The notes: generated from the sequence alone by a model not told the origin. A stretch of DNA of 64,000 nt from Nocardioides piscis (GCF_011300215.1 NZ_CP049866.1:1922001-1986000), one strand, 5' to 3'; positions 7,514 to 18,455 are shown, counted from the first letter of the stretch. A program made the numbers and translations.

Positions 7514-10500
7514 ATGCCCACGAGCCCCGCGCCGCGCAGCACCTATCGCCTGGTCCGGGCGAGTGGCGAGGCGGTCGAGCCGCCGGTGCTCGACGAGCAC
7601 CAGCAGGCCGTGGTCGACCACCCCGGCGGGCCGCTGCTGGTGCTGGCCGGCCCGGGCACCGGCAAGACCACGACGATGGTGGAGACCATCGCGGAGCTGG
7701 TCGAGCAGCGGGGGGTGCATCCCGACCAGGTCCTGGCGTTGACCTTCTCGCGGAAGGCTGCCGAGCAGCTGCGCGACCGGGTGGCGTCGCGCGTCGGGCG
7801 CACCACCTCGGCGGCGACGTGCTCGACCTTCCACTCCTTCGCCTACTCCTTGATCCGGGCCTACAGTCCACTCGACCTCTACGACGCGCCGCTGCGGCTG
7901 CTCTCCGCACCCGAGGCCGACGTGGTGCTCCGCGAGCTGCTTGACGACAACCCCGAGGCGGTGTCGTGGCCCCCGTCGCTCAGGAACGCCCTGGGCACAC
8001 GTGGCTTCACGCGTGAAGTGCACGCGGTCCTGTCCAGGGCCCGGGAGAAGGGACTCGACCCGACCGGGCTGGAGGCGCTGGGCGCGGCCAACGGCCTCCC
8101 GGAGCTCGTGGCCGCGGGGCGCTTCCTGGAGCAATACCTCACGATCCTCGACAACCTGGGTGCCACCGACTATCCAGACCTGATCCGGCGGGCCGTCATC
8201 ACGGCCGAGGCCCACAGACACGAGCTGCGCGCTCGGTTCAGTCACGTCTTCGTCGACGAATACCAGGACACCGATCCGGGCCAGGTCGCGCTCCTGCGAG
8301 CGCTGGCGGGCGACGGTCGCAACCTGACGGTGGTGGGCGACCCGCACCAGTCCATCTATGGCTTCCGCGGGGCAGACGTGCGCGGCATCCTCGACTTCCC
8401 GGGCCAGTTCCCCACCAGCGGCGGCGATCGGGCGCCGGTCCTGGTCCTGCGTCGCACGCGTCGGTTCGGGCCACGGCTGCTGCTCTGCGCGGGCCGGATC
8501 GCCGGCCGGCTGCCCCTGAGCGGCAGCATCGGGGCGGACGCACGCGAGGCATTCCTCTCCCCGCAGGCCGTCCCCGGCCCGCACGGTGAGGGCCGCGCCG
8601 AGGTCCTCACCTTCGACACCGATCGCGCTGAGTCCGAGCACCTCGCCGACCTGCTGCGGCGGGCCCATCTCGAGGACGGTGTCGACTGGTCCGAGATGGC
8701 TGTCCTGGTCAGGTCGGGCCAGGCCTCGATCCCGCCGTTGCGGCGGGCGCTGGCAGCCGCCGGGGTCCCGGTCGAGGTTGCCGCTGACGAGGTGCCGCTC
8801 GTGCGTGACCCGGCCGTGCTGCCGCTCCTCGACGGTCTCCGGGCCGTGGTCAACATCGACAACCACGACCCCGACTCAGCCGACTTCCTCGACCCCGGTC
8901 GGATCGAGTCCCTGCTGCTCTCCCCGCTCGGGGGCTCGATGCCGGCGACCTGCGAGCCCTGGTGCGACGGCTTCGACTACGCGACAAGACCAGCGACTCG
9001 CCCCGTCCCAGCCGAGAGCTGCTGCGGCTCGCCGTGGTCGCCGACGGCTTCCTCGACGACCTCGACGGGGCCGAGGTGGAACGCTGCCGGGCGTTGGCCG
9101 CCCTCCTGCGTGCCGGTGCTGCGCTGCTCGAGGAGCACGCCAGTGTCGAGGACGTCCTGTGGCACCTCTGGTCGGGCACAGGGTGGCCCGACCGGCTGCG
9201 GCGTCAGGTCGACCAGGGCGGAGCCGGGGCGCGCCGCGCCCACAAGGACCTCGACTCGATCTGCGCCCTGTTCGAGGTGACCGCGCGCGCTGTCGAGCAC
9301 CGGGACCACGTCGGGGTCGGCGCCTTCTTCGCCAACCTCGTGGCCCAGCAGATCCCCGGAGACACGCTGGCCGAGCGTGGAGTGCGCGGCTCGGCGGTGC
9401 GGCTCCTCACCGCCCACCGCTCCAAGGGCCTCGAGTGGGAGCTGGTGGTGGTCGCTCACGTGCAGCAGGACGGGTGGCCGGACCTGCGCCGCCGCTCGAG
9501 CCTGCTGGGTGCCGACCGGATCGGGTTGGATCCCTCCGGCGCTCCAGACCTCGTCCCGCCGGTCACCTCTCGTGCGCTCCTGACGGAGGAGCGCCGCCTC
9601 TTCTACGTCGCCTGCACACGAGCCCGCAAGCGGCTCGTGGTGACTGCCGTGGCGTCGACCGACGACGAGGGTGAGCAGCCGTCCAGGTTCCTGGCCGAGC
9701 TCGAGATCACACCCGAGCACCGCATCGGCCGGCCGCCTCGGCCGCTGTCCCTGGGAGGTCTCGTGGCTGAGCTGAGACGCACGGTCGCCGAACCCACGAC
9801 CTCCCAGCCCCTGCGCGAGGCTGCCGCGCGGCGCCTGGCTGCCCTGGCGGCCGAGCAGGCCGGGGGCCGTCAGCTGGTCCCGCAGGCCGACCCTGCGTCG
9901 TGGTGGGGGACCCGCGCGCCGTCCACCTCCGCGCGGCCGGTTCGCGACCCCGACCGCCCCGTCCCGATCTCGGCGAGCATGCTCGAGGCGTTGACGACCT
10001 GTCCGGCCCAGTGGTTCTTCGGACGGGAGGCGGGCGGCATCTCCGCGGCGCACCAGGCCGTCAACCTCGGCCAGATCGTGCATGCGCTGGCCGAACGTGT
10101 GGCCACCGGGGAGCTGCCGGCCGACGTGGAGGCCTTGATGCTCGAGGTCGACGCCGTCTGGGAGCGTCTGGCCTTCCGGACGCCGTGGTCGCGCAAGCGC
10201 GAGCACGACCGTGTCCGCAAGGCGATCTCGCGCTTCGTCGAGTGGCATGCGGTCAATCCGCGTGAGTTCCTCGACTCCGAGACACGCTTCGCCACGGCCG
10301 TGGAGGTCGACGGGCAGGAGATCATGCTCAACGGCACCGCAGACCGGCTCGAGCTCACCAGCGACGGGGACGTCGTCGTGGTCGACTTCAAGACCAGTCG
10401 CGGTGCGCCCAGCGGACCCTCGGTCAAGGCCAATCTGCAGCTGGCCCTCTATCAATACGCAGTCGATGCCGGAGCGCTCGACGAGCAGGCCGGCAGGTCG

Positions 10501-10749
10501 CTGCGTTCCGGCGGCGCCGAGCTGGTCCAGCTCGGCATCTCCGACGACACGCCCGTGGCCAAGGTGCAGGTGCAGGAGGCGCACGCTGCCGACGGCCCGG
10601 AGCGACAGCGTCTGCGGCTCGGACTGTCGCGCGCCGCGACGATGATCCGCGACGAGACCTTCCCGGCCGTTCCCGGTCCCCACTGCCGTGACTGCACCTT
10701 CACCTCGATCTGCCCGGCCCGCAGTGCAGGGTCGGTGACGGCCCAGTGA
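7514..10749 (+). pseudogene. adnA: AdnA-type helicase-nuclease subunit, frame broken
   Basis: Two overlapping frames together make one UvrD-like DNA helicase with a C-terminal RecB-type nuclease. The first (from ATG 7514) has Walker A GPGTGKT (about residue 50), EYQDTDPGQ and GDPHQSIYGFRGAD. The second holds the later helicase motifs (HRSKGLEWE and a VACTRARKR motif), the nuclease core VVVVDFKTSRG and a Cys cluster CRDCTFTSIC. The switch is at a run of five G (8930-8934). Six G would give SPLGGLDAGDL, the expected family sequence. AdnA pairs with AdnB to resect double-strand breaks. Either the gene is inactivated or one G was missed in sequencing. Confidence 0.8.
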
Positions 10750-13700
10750 GCGCGCCCGCCGCGATCCGGCTCGACACCCCGGCCGACCTGCAGGCCCTGA
10801 TGGGAGGCCATGCCCCGAGCCCGGAGCAGTGGGAGGCGATCACCGCCGAGCTACGACCCACCGTGGTGGTGGCCGGGGCAGGAAGCGGCAAGACCACCCT
10901 GATGGCCCAACGCGTCGTCTATCTCGTGGCCACAGGTCGGGTGCGCCCCGAGGAGGTGCTGGGCCTCACCTTCACCACCAAGGCCGCGGCCGAGCTGCGC
11001 AGCAGGATCGGACTCGCCCTGTCGAAGGCGGGACTCCTCGACGAGTCGGTCGTCGCCGAGGGGAGGACGTCCTCGAGCCCACGGTCGCGACCTATCACGC
11101 CTACGCCGGGACCCTGTTGACCGATCACGGGCTGCGGATCGGCCACGAACCCGACACCCGGGTCGTCTCAGACGCCTCCCGCTACCAGCTCGGGTCCCGG
11201 GTGATCGAGCGTTTCACCGGTCACATCAAGCTCCTCTCCGACCACCCGGCGACGGTCATCCAGAACCTCCTGGCCCTCGACGGGGCGATGAGCGAACACC
11301 TCGTGGACGCTGACGACGTCCGTCGGGTCGACGCCGAGGCACGCCAGGGGTTCGAGCGCGCCCGCGCGGAGGAGATGCAGGGCAAGGCCCGCAAGACCTA
11401 CCTCGAGGTGATCGACAAGGCGGTCAACGCCCTCGACCGCCGGGCGGAGCTCCTCGAGCTCGTGGCGGGCTATCGCCGGGTCAAGACCGACCTGGGACTG
11501 ATGGACTTCGGTGACCAGATCGCGCTGGCCGCCCGACTGGTCGATGAGCAGCCCGACGTCGGAGTGGCCGAGCGAGCACGGTTCAAGGTCGTGCTGCTCG
11601 ACGAATACCAGGACACCTCCGTCGCCCAGGCGACGATGCTGGCCCGGCTCTTCTCCGGTCCCGACGCTCGGTCGGGCCTGGGCCACCCCGTCATGGCCGT
11701 CGGCGACCCCAACCAGGCCATCTATGGCTGGCGGGGCGCCTCGGTGTCCAACATCCTCAACTTCGCAGAGACGTTCCCGGCCGCTGACGGTGATCCGGGA
11801 CGGTTGCCGCTGACCGTCAACCGTCGCTCCGACCGGCGGATCCTCGACGTCGCCAACCGGCTCGCCGAGCCACTGCTGGCGACGTACGGCGACAAGGTCG
11901 CCCGGCTCCGGGCCCCGGAGGGGACTCCGGACGGGGTGGTGGAGACCCACGTCTTCGAGCGCGCGCTCGACGAGCTCGAGTGGCTCGCCGCGGCGGTGCA
12001 GCGTGTCCACGACGCAGGCACTCCGTGGTCGGAGATCGGGGTGCTGAGCCGCGACAACGCCCAGGCCGAGGACGTCTACGACGCGCTCACCGGCGCCGGG
12101 ATCCCGGTGGAGATCGTCGGCCTCTCGGGACTCATCCGGTTGCCGGAGGTGGCCGAGGTGGTCGCGACCTTGACGTTGCTCCACGACGTCACCGCCAACA
12201 CCGCCGTGCTGACCCTGCTGGCAGGGCCACGGTGGGCCATCGGACCCCGCGACCTGCGCCTGCTCGCCGAGCGGGCCGCGACGATCGGGGGTGGCCGGGA
12301 CCGTGATGAGGCGGCCTCGATCGCGCAGCAGCTCCTGCGGATCGCCGATGGGATCGACGTCTCCGAGCTGCCGGCGCTCAGCGACGCCCTGGCAGATCCC
12401 GGCGACGCCCCCTACTCGGCCGAGGCCCGCGAGAGGTTCGCCCTGCTGTCGGCAGAGCTGCGCCGGTTGCGCGGACATGTCGGCGATCCGCTCCTCGACG
12501 TCGTGCGCCGGGTCATCGACACCACCGGCGTCGACGTGGAGCTGGCGTCGGCCACCGCCCCCGCAGCGGCTGCTCGCCGCGACAACCTCGACCTGTTCGT
12601 CAAGGCCGTGGCGGAGTTCCAGTCCGTCGACGGCGACGTCAGCCTACCCGCACTCCTGGCCTACCTCACGGCCGAGGACGACCAGGGCAACGGCCTCGAC
12701 ATCGCCACCCCGAGCGCCGCCGACTCGGTCAAGCTCCTCACCGTCCACCGGGCCAAGGGCCTGGAGTGGTCCTCGGTGTTCTGTGTCGGCGTCGGGGAGA
12801 CCCGGTTCCCCAGCGGCCGGTCGCGCACTCTGTGGACCTCCTCCCCAGCGGTGCTGCCGGCGCCCCTGCGCGGCGACCGCGCCGACCAGCCGCAGCTCCA
12901 GGGCTATGACAAGCCTGCCCTCGAGGCCTATCGCGCCGCCACCCGCGAGCACGACGCCGAGGAGGAGCTGCGTCTGGGCTATGTCGCCTTCACCCGCGCG
13001 GCTCACCACCTCGCGGTCACGTCCTACGTGTGGGCCCAGCGAGCCAGCGCGTTCGGCCCCTCGACCTATCAGCGGGTCGTGCGCGACCAGCTCGAGGCGT
13101 GGGGTGCGCCGGTGGGGGCTTGGCTCGACAAGCCCGAGGGCAGGCCGCCCAATCCCAACGACGACATCGACCTGTCCCGGCCCTGGCCGGTCCCGGGTCC
13201 GGGGGAGGAGGCCCGCCGACGACGGGCGGCGGCCGAGCTCGTCCGGGCTGTCGATCCCACGATGCCCGACGAGGGTCTCGACCTCGTCGAGGCGGCGCGG
13301 GTCGCCGACTGGGACGACGACCTCGGCCAGCTGGTGGCCGAGGCCCGCAGCGTCCACGCGACGCACGTCAGCGTGCCGCTCCCCTCGAGCCTGTCGGCCA
13401 CGGCACTGGCCCGGCTCCACTCCGACCCCGACGCCCTCGCCCGCGAGCTGGCCCGGCCCATGCCTCGCCCACCCTCGCACCAGGCTCGGTTCGGCACCGA
13501 CTTCCACGCCTGGGTGGAGAAGCGCTTCGGCCAGCAGGCACTGATCGAGCCCGACGACCTGTGGGGTCGAGCCGACGCCGACCTCGACGACGCCGACGAG
13601 CTGCAGCAGGTCATCGCCAGCTTCGAGGCCGGCCCCTTCGCCGACCGGGCGCCCTACGCGGTCGAGGCTCCCTTCGCGATCGTGCTCGCCGGGCAGGTCG

Positions 13701-13948
13701 TCCGGGGTCGCATCGACGCCGTCTATCGCGACGACGACGGCACCTTCTCGATCATCGACTGGAAGACCAGCCGCAGCGAGACCACCGATCCGCTCCAGCT
13801 GGCCATCTATCGCCTCGCCTGGGCCGAGATCCACGACTTGGCGCCCGAGTCCGTGCGGGCGGCGTTCCACTACGTGAGGACCGGACGGACCGTGGAGCCC
13901 GACGGCCTGCCCGGTCGTGCCGAGCTCGAGCAGATCGTCTCCGGCTAG
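10746..13948 (+). pseudogene. adnB: AdnB-type helicase-nuclease subunit, frame broken
   Basis: This gene starts at a GTG overlapping the adnA stop by 4 bp, so the two are translationally coupled. The N-terminal 105 residues (Walker A GAGSGKTT) are in one frame and the remaining ~960 in another, which carries EYQDTSVAQ, GDPNQAIYGWRG, HRAKGLEW, a FTRAAHHL motif and the nuclease motif IIDWKTSRSET. The join is at four G (11060-11063). Five would restore VAEGEDVLEPTVATYHAYAG in one frame. As in mycobacterial AdnB, both motor and nuclease domains are present. The status is as for adnA: real mutation or a homopolymer error. Confidence 0.8.
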
Positions 13949-14655
13949 GAGTCCAGCGCGGCGCCCAGGGCGATCTCGACCATCGCCGGAAAGCTCTGCT
14001 CCCGCTCGGCCGAGGTCGTCTCCTCGCCCGTCACGATGTGGTCGCTGACGGTGCACACGGCCAGCGCCCGCCGGTCGTGGGCCGCGGCCAGGGTGTAGAG
14101 CGCGCTCGCCTCCATCTCGACCGCCAGCACCCGGTGCTCGGCCATCCGCTGGGTCAGCTCAGGACGCGGGGAGTAGAACGAGTCGCTCGAGAAGACCAGG
14201 CCGACGTGCGTGGTGACGTCGGGCATCGCCGACGCGGCGTCATGCGCGCGTCGCAGCAGACCGAAGTCCGCGACCGGGGCGTAGTCGTAGCCGCCGAACC
14301 TGTGGGTGTTCATGGAGGAGTCGGTGCAGGCCCCGCTGGCCAGGACGACGTCGCGGACCCCGACCGTCTCGGTCAGGGCCCCGCAGGAGCCGACGCGGAC
14401 GATCGTCTCGACGTCGTAGTCGCGGAACAGCTCGTTGACATAGATCGCTGCCGAGGGCTGGCCCATCCCCGAGCCCTGCACCGAGACCCGGTTTCCTCGC
14501 CAGGTCCCGGTGAAGCCGAACATCCCCCGCACCTGCGAATAGCAGCGCGCGTCGGTGAGGAAGGTGTCCGCGATCCACTTCGCTCGCAGGGGGTCTCCGG
14601 GCAACAGGACGACAGGGGCGATCTCGCCGGGCGCGGCGCCGATGTGCGTGCTCAT
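13945..14655 (-). CDS. deoD: Purine-nucleoside phosphorylase, DeoD type
   Basis: A 236-residue member of the hexameric PNP/uridine phosphorylase family, with [10 protein letters not shown] near the N-terminus (phosphate-binding Gly and Arg), RVGSCGA, and the substrate-binding VEMEASAL motif. It phosphorolyses purine nucleosides to base and ribose-1-phosphate for salvage in the cytosol. The first ATG after non-homologous leader residues is at 14655, with a short GGAG site. It converges on adnB with a 4-bp overlap of stop regions. In M. tuberculosis a different gene (Rv3200c, a potassium-channel protein) occupies this place. Confidence 0.87.
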   Translation of the reverse strand: MSTHIGAAPGEIAPVVLLPGDPLRAKWIADTFLTDARCYSQVRGMFGFTGTWRGNRVSVQGSGMGQPSAAIYVNELFRDYDVETIVRVGSCGALTETVGVRDVVLASGACTDSSMNTHRFGGYDYAPVADFGLLRRAHDAASAMPDVTTHVGLVFSSDSFYSPRPELTQRMAEHRVLAVEMEASALYTLAAAHDRRALAVCTVSDHIVTGEETTSAEREQSFPAMVEIALGAALDS

Positions 14656-14736
14656 CACTCCATGCTGGCACCCTGAGGGGGTGACCCGCGAGCTGCCCCA
14701 TGTCGCCCTCTCCGCGCACGCCCACGATCGGGAGGG

Positions 14737-15603
14737 ATGCGCCGCACCGACGAGGCCTGGCTGGCGGAGCGCTGGGCCGACGACTCCACGCAGGTGCTGG
14801 TCCTGGCCGGTACGAGGCTCCGGCCGGTCGACGGGTTGCCGCAGTGGGTGCGTCCGGCCGAGTCGCCGGACGGCACCCGTGTGCTGCTCGGTCACACCGA
14901 CGGCGTGACCCGGTTCGCCGTGATCGCCCACCCCGACTCCGTGCCCGGCCGGCGAGAGGAGTGGGTCGGGGTTCGTGCGCTGTTCCCCCGCCTGATCTCG
15001 TCCGACCCGGCGCTGGCGACGCAGGTGCCGTGGCTCTTCCACGCGATCGGGTTGGCCGAGTGGCACTGGTCGACCCGGTTCTGCCCGCGCTGCGGCGGTC
15101 GGCTCCGCTCGACCCACGCCGGCCACGAGCTGACGTGCGAAGGCTGCGGCAAGCCACAGTTCCCCCGGACCGACCCTGCGGTGATCATGGCGGTGACGCT
15201 GGGGGAGCCGGGCAGTGACGAGGAGAAGATCCTGCTGGGCCGCGCGCCGTCGTGGCCGCCGGGACGGTTCTCCACCCTGGCGGGCTTCTGTGAACCGGGG
15301 GAGACCCTGGAGGATGCCGTACGCCGCGAGGTGCTCGAGGAGACCGGCGTGCGCGTCGGCGAGGTGGCCTACTTCGGCAACCAGCCCTGGCCGCTGCCGG
15401 GGAGCCTGATGCTCGGGTTCACGGCTCGCGCGCTGAGCGAGCAGATCGTCGTCGACGGCGACGAGCTGGCCGAGGCGCACTGGTTCACCCGCGCCGACCT
15501 GCGTGGCGAGACCGAGCGGGGAATCGCCGTACCGTCCGGGATCTCGATCTCGTCGTCGCTGATGGAGAGCTGGCTCGGGGAGCCGCTCGCGGACGGCTGG
15601 TGA
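14737..15603 (+). CDS. nudC: NAD(H) pyrophosphatase NudC
   Basis: A 288-residue NUDIX enzyme. A four-Cys zinc ribbon (CPRCGG ... CEGCGK, about residues 115-140) precedes the Nudix box ([20 protein letters not shown]) and the downstream NudC-specific segment [14 protein letters not shown]. NudC hydrolyses NAD(H) and removes NAD caps from RNA. The ATG at 14737 opens the visible frame. However, the usual family N-terminus ([15 protein letters not shown]) is readable just upstream from GTG 14681 in another frame, and one more G at 14734-14736 would join the two. The real protein is therefore probably about 19 residues longer. Confidence 0.87.
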   Translation: MRRTDEAWLAERWADDSTQVLVLAGTRLRPVDGLPQWVRPAESPDGTRVLLGHTDGVTRFAVIAHPDSVPGRREEWVGVRALFPRLISSDPALATQVPWLFHAIGLAEWHWSTRFCPRCGGRLRSTHAGHELTCEGCGKPQFPRTDPAVIMAVTLGEPGSDEEKILLGRAPSWPPGRFSTLAGFCEPGETLEDAVRREVLEETGVRVGEVAYFGNQPWPLPGSLMLGFTARALSEQIVVDGDELAEAHWFTRADLRGETERGIAVPSGISISSSLMESWLGEPLADGW

Positions 15604-15849
15604 TCAGCTCGCCAGCGAGGCGAGCTTCTCCTTGACCTGCTTCAGCGACGGGTTGGTCTGCGCCGACCCATCGGCATAGACGAGGGTCGGGACGGTCTGG
15701 TTGCCGTTGTTGACCTGCTCGACGACCTGGGCCGCCTCCGGGTGCTGCTCGATGTCGACCACGTCATAGCTGATGCCCTCGCGGTCCAGCTGGCCGCTCA
15801 GGCGGTGGCAGTAGCCGCACCAGGGGGTGCTGTACATCGTGAAGCTCAT
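15604..15849 (-). CDS. mrx1: Mycoredoxin (glutaredoxin-like oxidoreductase)
   Basis: An 81-residue thioredoxin-fold protein with the redox-active motif CGYC at residues 11-14 and the cis-Pro segment TVPTL. It has the length and sequence of mycoredoxin-1, which uses mycothiol to reduce mixed disulfides in actinobacteria. It abuts the nudC stop codon (convergent) and is divergent from uvrD2, the same neighbourhood as Rv3198A. Confidence 0.88.
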   Translation of the reverse strand: MSFTMYSTPWCGYCHRLSGQLDREGISYDVVDIEQHPEAAQVVEQVNNGNQTVPTLVYADGSAQTNPSLKQVKEKLASLAS

Positions 15850-15864
15850 GTCGGTCCTGACGTC

Positions 15865-15870
15865 TAGGGT
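15865..15870 (+). promoter_or_regulatory. Candidate -10 box for uvrD2
   Basis: TAGGGT lies in the 73-bp gap between the divergent mrx1 and uvrD2 genes, about 52 nt before the uvrD2 ATG. No convincing -35 element is visible. Confidence 0.4.
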
Positions 15871-15922
15871 TCAAGGTGTCCGTCATGACCAACCGCTCAC
15901 CCGCAGGAGATGTTCCCAGCCG

Positions 15923-17974
15923 ATGCCCACGCCCGATGAGCTGCTCGATGCCCTCGACCCCGAGCAGCGGCAGGTCGCCGAGGCGATCCGCGGTCCGGTG
16001 CGGGTGCTGGCGGGCGCCGGGACGGGCAAGACCCGGGCGGTGACCCACCGCATCGCCTATGGCGTCGCGACCGGCGTCTATGCCCCCTCCGAGGTGCTGG
16101 CGGTCACCTTCACCACCCGAGCAGCCGGGGAGATGCGCGGCCGGCTCCGCACCCTGGGGGCTGGCGGCGTCCAGGCGCGGACCTTCCACTCGGCCGCACT
16201 GCGCCAGCTCCGCTACTTCTGGCCGCGTGTGCACGGGCGCGAGCTGCCCGACCTGATCGACTCCAAGATCGGGCTGTTGGCGGGCGCTGCGCGTCGCCTG
16301 CGGATCCAGAGCGACCAGGCGTTGCTGCGCGACCTGGCGAGCGAGGTCGAGTGGGCCAAGGTCAGCAACGTCTCACCCGACCGTTATGCGTCGGTGGCCG
16401 AGCAGCGCGACCGCTCGGTCGCCCATCTCGACGCGGCGACCGTGGCGCGGGTGTTCGAGGGCTATGAGGAGATCAAGCGCGGCCAGAGCCGGATGGACAT
16501 GGAGGACGTGCTGCTGTTCGCGGCCGGCCTCCTCGCCGACGAGGAGGCCGTGGCCGCCCAGGTCCGGCGCCAGTACAAGTGGCTGGTCGTGGATGAGTTC
16601 CAGGACGTGTCGCCCCTCCAGTCGGCGCTGCTGGACCTCTGGCTCGGCGGTCGGGACGAGATCTGCGTGGTCGGAGACCCGGCCCAGACGATCTATTCCT
16701 TCGCCGGTGCCAACGCCTCCTACCTCCGCGACTTCACCACCAAGCACCCCGGCGCCACCTCCATCGAGCTGGTCCGCAACTACCGCTCGTCGCCCCAGGT
16801 CGTCGCCGCCGCCAACCGGTTGCTCGCCGGCACCAGCAGTGCAGGTGTCAAGCTCCTCGCCCAGCGGCCGGCCGGGCCCGAGGTGACCTACCGGGCCTTC
16901 CCCGACGAGGTGGCCGAAGCGGCTGCCGCAGCCGACCAGGTGGCGTCGCTGCGGGCCGGCGGGGTGCCGGCCGGGGAGATGGCGATCCTCTTCCGCATCA
17001 ACGCACAGTCCGAGAGCTTCGAGGACGCGCTGTCCCAGCGCAAGATCCCCTACGTCGTGCGCGGGGCAGCACGCTTCTTCGAGCGTGCCGAGGTGCGCCA
17101 GGCCGTGACCCTGCTGCGGGGGACCGCCCGCTCCGGCCAGGCCGACGGGTCAGTGAGTCAGCTCGTGCGTGCCACGCTGTCCGGGATGGGCTGGTCGAGC
17201 GAGCCGCCGAGCACCCGCGGTGAGACCCGCAACCGCTGGGAGTCGCTGCAGGCACTGGTCGACCAGGCCGGCGAGTTCGCCATCGAGCATCCCGACGCCG
17301 ACCTGGGTGCCTTCGTCGACGACCTCGACCGGCGAGCCGCCGAGCAGCACGCTCCGGTCGCCGACGGTGTCACCCTGGCCACGCTCCACTCGGCCAAGGG
17401 CCTGGAGTGGGACGCCGTCCTCCTCTGCGGCATGCAGGACGGGACCATGCCGATCACCTACGCCGACACCCCGGCTGCGGTCGAGGAGGAGCGACGCCTC
17501 CTCTACGTCGGCATGACCCGAGCCAGGTCCCACCTCTCGATCTCGTGGGCCGCTGCCCGCAACCCGGGCGGGCGTGGGTCGCGCAAGCCCTCGCGCTTCC
17601 TGCACGGGGTCGCCGAGGTCGAGCGCTCGGCCGCCGTCACCACGTCGCGGGACCGAAACCGCAAGGCCCGTCACTGCCGTGAGTGCGGCGGCGCCCTCGG
17701 GTCGCCCGCGGAGAAGAAGATCGGCCGGTGCGCGGGGTGCCCGGCCTCCTACGACATGGCGCTCTTCGAGCGGCTGCGCGAGTGGCGCCTCGCCCGCGCA
17801 AGCGACGACAGCGTCCCGGCATTCGTCGTGTTCACCGACGCGACCTTGGAGCTCATCGCCGAACACCGCCCCACCGACCAGCGGGGGCTGCTCAAGATCA
17901 GCGGGGTCGGCGCCTCCAAGCTGGAGAAATACGGCGACGACGTGCTTGCCCTGCTCGCCGGACGAGAAATCTGA
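15923..17974 (+). CDS. uvrD2: DNA helicase UvrD2 (SF1, with HRDC domain)
   Basis: A 683-residue ATP-dependent 3'-5' helicase. Walker A AGAGTGKT is at about residues 31-38, followed by DEFQDVSPLQ, GDPAQTIYSFAGAN, HSAKGLEWD and GMTRARSHL. The C-terminus shows the UvrD2 hallmarks: a tetracysteine module (CREC ... CAGC) and a terminal HRDC domain (LLKISGVGASKLEKYGDD). In mycobacteria UvrD2 is essential. I chose ATG 15923 for homology; AGGAGA lies about 13 nt upstream, a long spacing. The in-frame starts further upstream add unrelated sequence. Confidence 0.92.
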   Translation: MPTPDELLDALDPEQRQVAEAIRGPVRVLAGAGTGKTRAVTHRIAYGVATGVYAPSEVLAVTFTTRAAGEMRGRLRTLGAGGVQARTFHSAALRQLRYFWPRVHGRELPDLIDSKIGLLAGAARRLRIQSDQALLRDLASEVEWAKVSNVSPDRYASVAEQRDRSVAHLDAATVARVFEGYEEIKRGQSRMDMEDVLLFAAGLLADEEAVAAQVRRQYKWLVVDEFQDVSPLQSALLDLWLGGRDEICVVGDPAQTIYSFAGANASYLRDFTTKHPGATSIELVRNYRSSPQVVAAANRLLAGTSSAGVKLLAQRPAGPEVTYRAFPDEVAEAAAAADQVASLRAGGVPAGEMAILFRINAQSESFEDALSQRKIPYVVRGAARFFERAEVRQAVTLLRGTARSGQADGSVSQLVRATLSGMGWSSEPPSTRGETRNRWESLQALVDQAGEFAIEHPDADLGAFVDDLDRRAAEQHAPVADGVTLATLHSAKGLEWDAVLLCGMQDGTMPITYADTPAAVEEERRLLYVGMTRARSHLSISWAAARNPGGRGSRKPSRFLHGVAEVERSAAVTTSRDRNRKARHCRECGGALGSPAEKKIGRCAGCPASYDMALFERLREWRLARASDDSVPAFVVFTDATLELIAEHRPTDQRGLLKISGVGASKLEKYGDDVLALLAGREI

Positions 17975-18024
17975 CGAAATACGCACTAAATGGTTTGCCC
18001 ATTACAACGAGCAGCCGCTAGTTT
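17967..18024 (+). promoter_or_regulatory. whiB7 leader promoter with WhiB7-type AT-rich site
   Basis: A -35 box TTGCCC (17995-18000) and a -10 box TAGTTT (18019-18024) are 18 nt apart. Immediately upstream of the -35 is an AT-rich stretch (about 17967-17992, with AAAT and TAAAT) that stands out from the surrounding GC-rich DNA. Known WhiB7-activated promoters have AT-rich DNA at exactly this place, read by the WhiB7 AT-hook, so positive autoregulation is likely. The start would be near 18031. Confidence 0.7.
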
Positions 18025-18099
18025 TCTTCCAACATCCAACGCGCACCCATGACCACTGGCACCGGTCAGCGCCCACAGCACCTGAAGGAGGTGGACCGC

Positions 18100-18303
18100 A
18101 TGGAGAACAACACCTGGCACACCACGGCCGTCGCGCCGAACTTCGGCATGCCCGCATTCGGTCCGGCCTTCCGTGCTGCCCAGACGGCTGCCTATGGCAC
18201 GCCGGCGGGCATCAACCAGCTCGGCACGGCCGACGTGTGCGTCGATGTCCGCGTCAAGCGAGCACACCGGGGATCCTCCGCCTGGAGACCACCGATCAGT
18301 TGA
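18100..18303 (+). CDS. whiB7 leader upstream ORF (uORF)
   Basis: A 67-residue ORF with an excellent ribosome site, AAGGAGGT (18085-18092), 7 nt before ATG 18100. An in-frame ATG at 18049 lacks such a site. The peptide resembles no domain. Its last ~30 nt encode the 5' strand of the whiB7 antiterminator (18270-18287), and its stop codon lies 25 nt before the terminator stem. A ribosome that completes it would therefore cover the antiterminator, while a stalled one would not. This is the arrangement expected of a translation-sensing attenuator, so the act of translation rather than the peptide is probably what matters. Confidence 0.75.
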   Translation: MENNTWHTTAVAPNFGMPAFGPAFRAAQTAAYGTPAGINQLGTADVCVDVRVKRAHRGSSAWRPPIS

Positions 18304-18341
18304 CCAACAACTGACCGGCTCACCTCCAGGCCGCGGATCCC
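18270..18341 (+). promoter_or_regulatory. whiB7 antiterminator pairing
   Basis: The segment 18270-18287 can pair with 18324-18341: two blocks of 7 perfect base pairs flank a 4-nt internal loop with two further possible G-C pairs. The downstream strand includes the whole 5' arm of the intrinsic terminator, so the two structures exclude each other. The upstream strand is coding sequence of the uORF. Confidence 0.7.
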
Positions 18342-18368
18342 ATCACCGGGATCCGCGGCCTTTTCGTT
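18329..18368 (+). terminator. whiB7 attenuator terminator
   Basis: A perfect 13-bp GC-rich stem (18329-18341 with 18348-18360) and a 6-nt loop are followed at once by TTTTCGTTT. It stands 88 nt before the whiB7 start, in the leader rather than after a gene, which marks it as an attenuator. Confidence 0.88.
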
Positions 18369-18455
18369 TCTCGCGAAGCGAAGCCGCGGGCTCCGAACCC
18401 CTAGTCAGCAGTCTTTTGCACCAGCGATCAGGTCAACGAGAAGGAGGTGACACAC

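Noticed and set aside
12644..14056. 470-residue minus-strand ORF
   Set aside because: It is antisense to adnB, with no motif, and overlaps clear helicase and nuclease motifs on the other strand.
18049..18099. Earlier start for the whiB7 uORF
   Set aside because: ATG 18049 has no ribosome site, while ATG 18100 has a near-perfect one. Both share the same frame, so the attenuator model does not depend on the choice.
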